Source: an uncultured Opitutia bacterium
Lineage (GTDB): Bacteria; Verrucomicrobiota; Verrucomicrobiia; Opitutales; UBA953
DNA: 12,365 nt
Direction: 5' to 3'
Assembly (NCBI GenBank): GCA_903853185.1
Contig: CAINSX010000368.1
Location: 1-12,365, forward strand
Below the pieces are notes generated by a model. It was not told the DNA's origin, did no database searches, and worked only from the letters and a program-made list of their open reading frames with translations. Shown here piece after piece: positions 11,926-12,365 of the stretch. Both the position numbers and the translations under genes were made by a program. The first letter of the stretch is position 1. Each line of letters starts with the position of its first letter.

Positions 11926-12365
11926 ATGCGCACCTTCTCACTCCAGATTGGCAACGAAACCCGCGGACCGCTGACCGAAGCCGAAATCGAGACGATGATC
12001 GGCGAAGGGGCGCTCACCGCCGAGATGCTCTGCCTGCCCGAGGGGACGCAGGACTGGGCACCCCTCTCCGACCATTTCAAGTTCCGCACCACGCTAAAGC
12101 TCAGGCAGACGCGCCCTGTCAGCAACGAAGCCGAAGAGGAGATTGAGGCCGTGCGACTCGACCCGGAGACCCGCCGTCGACTCCTACTCTACGGTTTGGC
12201 CGACCCGGGAAACGTCGACTCGTTCAGGCAAGTCCAGGGGATGCTAGCCCTCGCCGACCACGAGAAGAAAGTCTCCACCACCATCAACCTCCACCGCATG
12301 GCCGGCCATGCCGCGCTTGGAGTAATGATTATCGTCGGCATCGTGTTTGGCCTTTCGCGCGGCAT
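11926..12365 (+). CDS. GYF-like-domain membrane protein (3' end outside window)
   Basis: The frame from ATG 11926 stays open to the window edge (146 full codons). Residues 1-50 follow the bacterial GYF-like pattern: an aromatic strand FSLQIGN, then RGPLTEAEIETMIGEG (13-28), then a loop ending in DWAPLSDHF (43-51). These domains are common near the N-terminus of small membrane proteins in Verrucomicrobiota, Planctomycetes and relatives, and are thought to be protein-interaction modules. Residues about 52-126 are charged and soluble. A hydrophobic stretch from about 127 (GHAALGVMIIVGIVFGL) is the start of a transmembrane helix, and the sequence stops just after it. Whether a single anchor or a longer membrane domain follows cannot be seen. 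It is divergent from rpoN. No specific function can be assigned. Confidence 0.8.
   Translation, partial: MRTFSLQIGNETRGPLTEAEIETMIGEGALTAEMLCLPEGTQDWAPLSDHFKFRTTLKLRQTRPVSNEAEEEIEAVRLDPETRRRLLLYGLADPGNVDSFRQVQGMLALADHEKKVSTTINLHRMAGHAALGVMIIVGIVFGLSRG

Overview
The window is a GC-rich, tightly packed bacterial chromosome segment with eleven protein genes, two of them cut by the window edges. I see no tRNA, rRNA, CRISPR array or insertion sequence. Gene content and family variants point to the Verrucomicrobiota, probably near Opitutales: a HisI with an altered acidic metal motif, an ApaG of the SYNSY type, a GYF-like-plus-membrane protein, and a giant hydrolase/DedA/ATP-grasp fusion. This placement is inference from remembered family features, not a search result.

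Layout from left to right. An unrecognised protein tail (1-410, +) converges on hisI (414-821, -), a histidine-biosynthesis enzyme. A 76-base divergent gap holding an 11-base imperfect inverted repeat separates hisI from a full-length transketolase gene (898-2892, +). That gene ends in the only clear intrinsic terminator of the window (2914-2951). A secreted beta-propeller-like protein (2959-3873, -) is divergent from the Holliday-junction resolvase gene ruvC (3964-4560, +). The ruvC stop codon abuts the stop codon of an 883-residue membrane fusion protein (4561-7212, -).

The fusion protein is divergent from a three-gene cluster: apaG, a beta-CASP metallo-beta-lactamase-fold nuclease, and an amidase-signature enzyme (7286-10349, +). 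The three genes are linked by TAATG and GTGA stop/start overlaps, so they are almost certainly one translationally coupled operon. The amidase stop abuts the stop of rpoN (10350-11798, -; sigma-54). Across a 127-base gap rich in palindromes lies the start of a GYF-like-domain membrane protein (11926 to the window edge, +).

Most genes are housekeeping: histidine synthesis, pentose phosphate metabolism, recombination, RNA processing and transcription. The candidate for something undescribed is the 883-residue protein. It joins an alpha/beta-hydrolase-like domain that has lost its nucleophilic Ser and general-base His, a DedA/VTT membrane domain, and a cyanophycin-synthetase/GshF-like ATP-grasp domain whose usual E-x-N metal motif reads E-x-G. 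It looks like a membrane-anchored machine that would couple ligation or substrate capture to lipid or envelope transport. Second-rank items are the HisI metal-site variant, the repeated acid/cysteine motif in the secreted propeller, and the apaG-nuclease-amidase operon.
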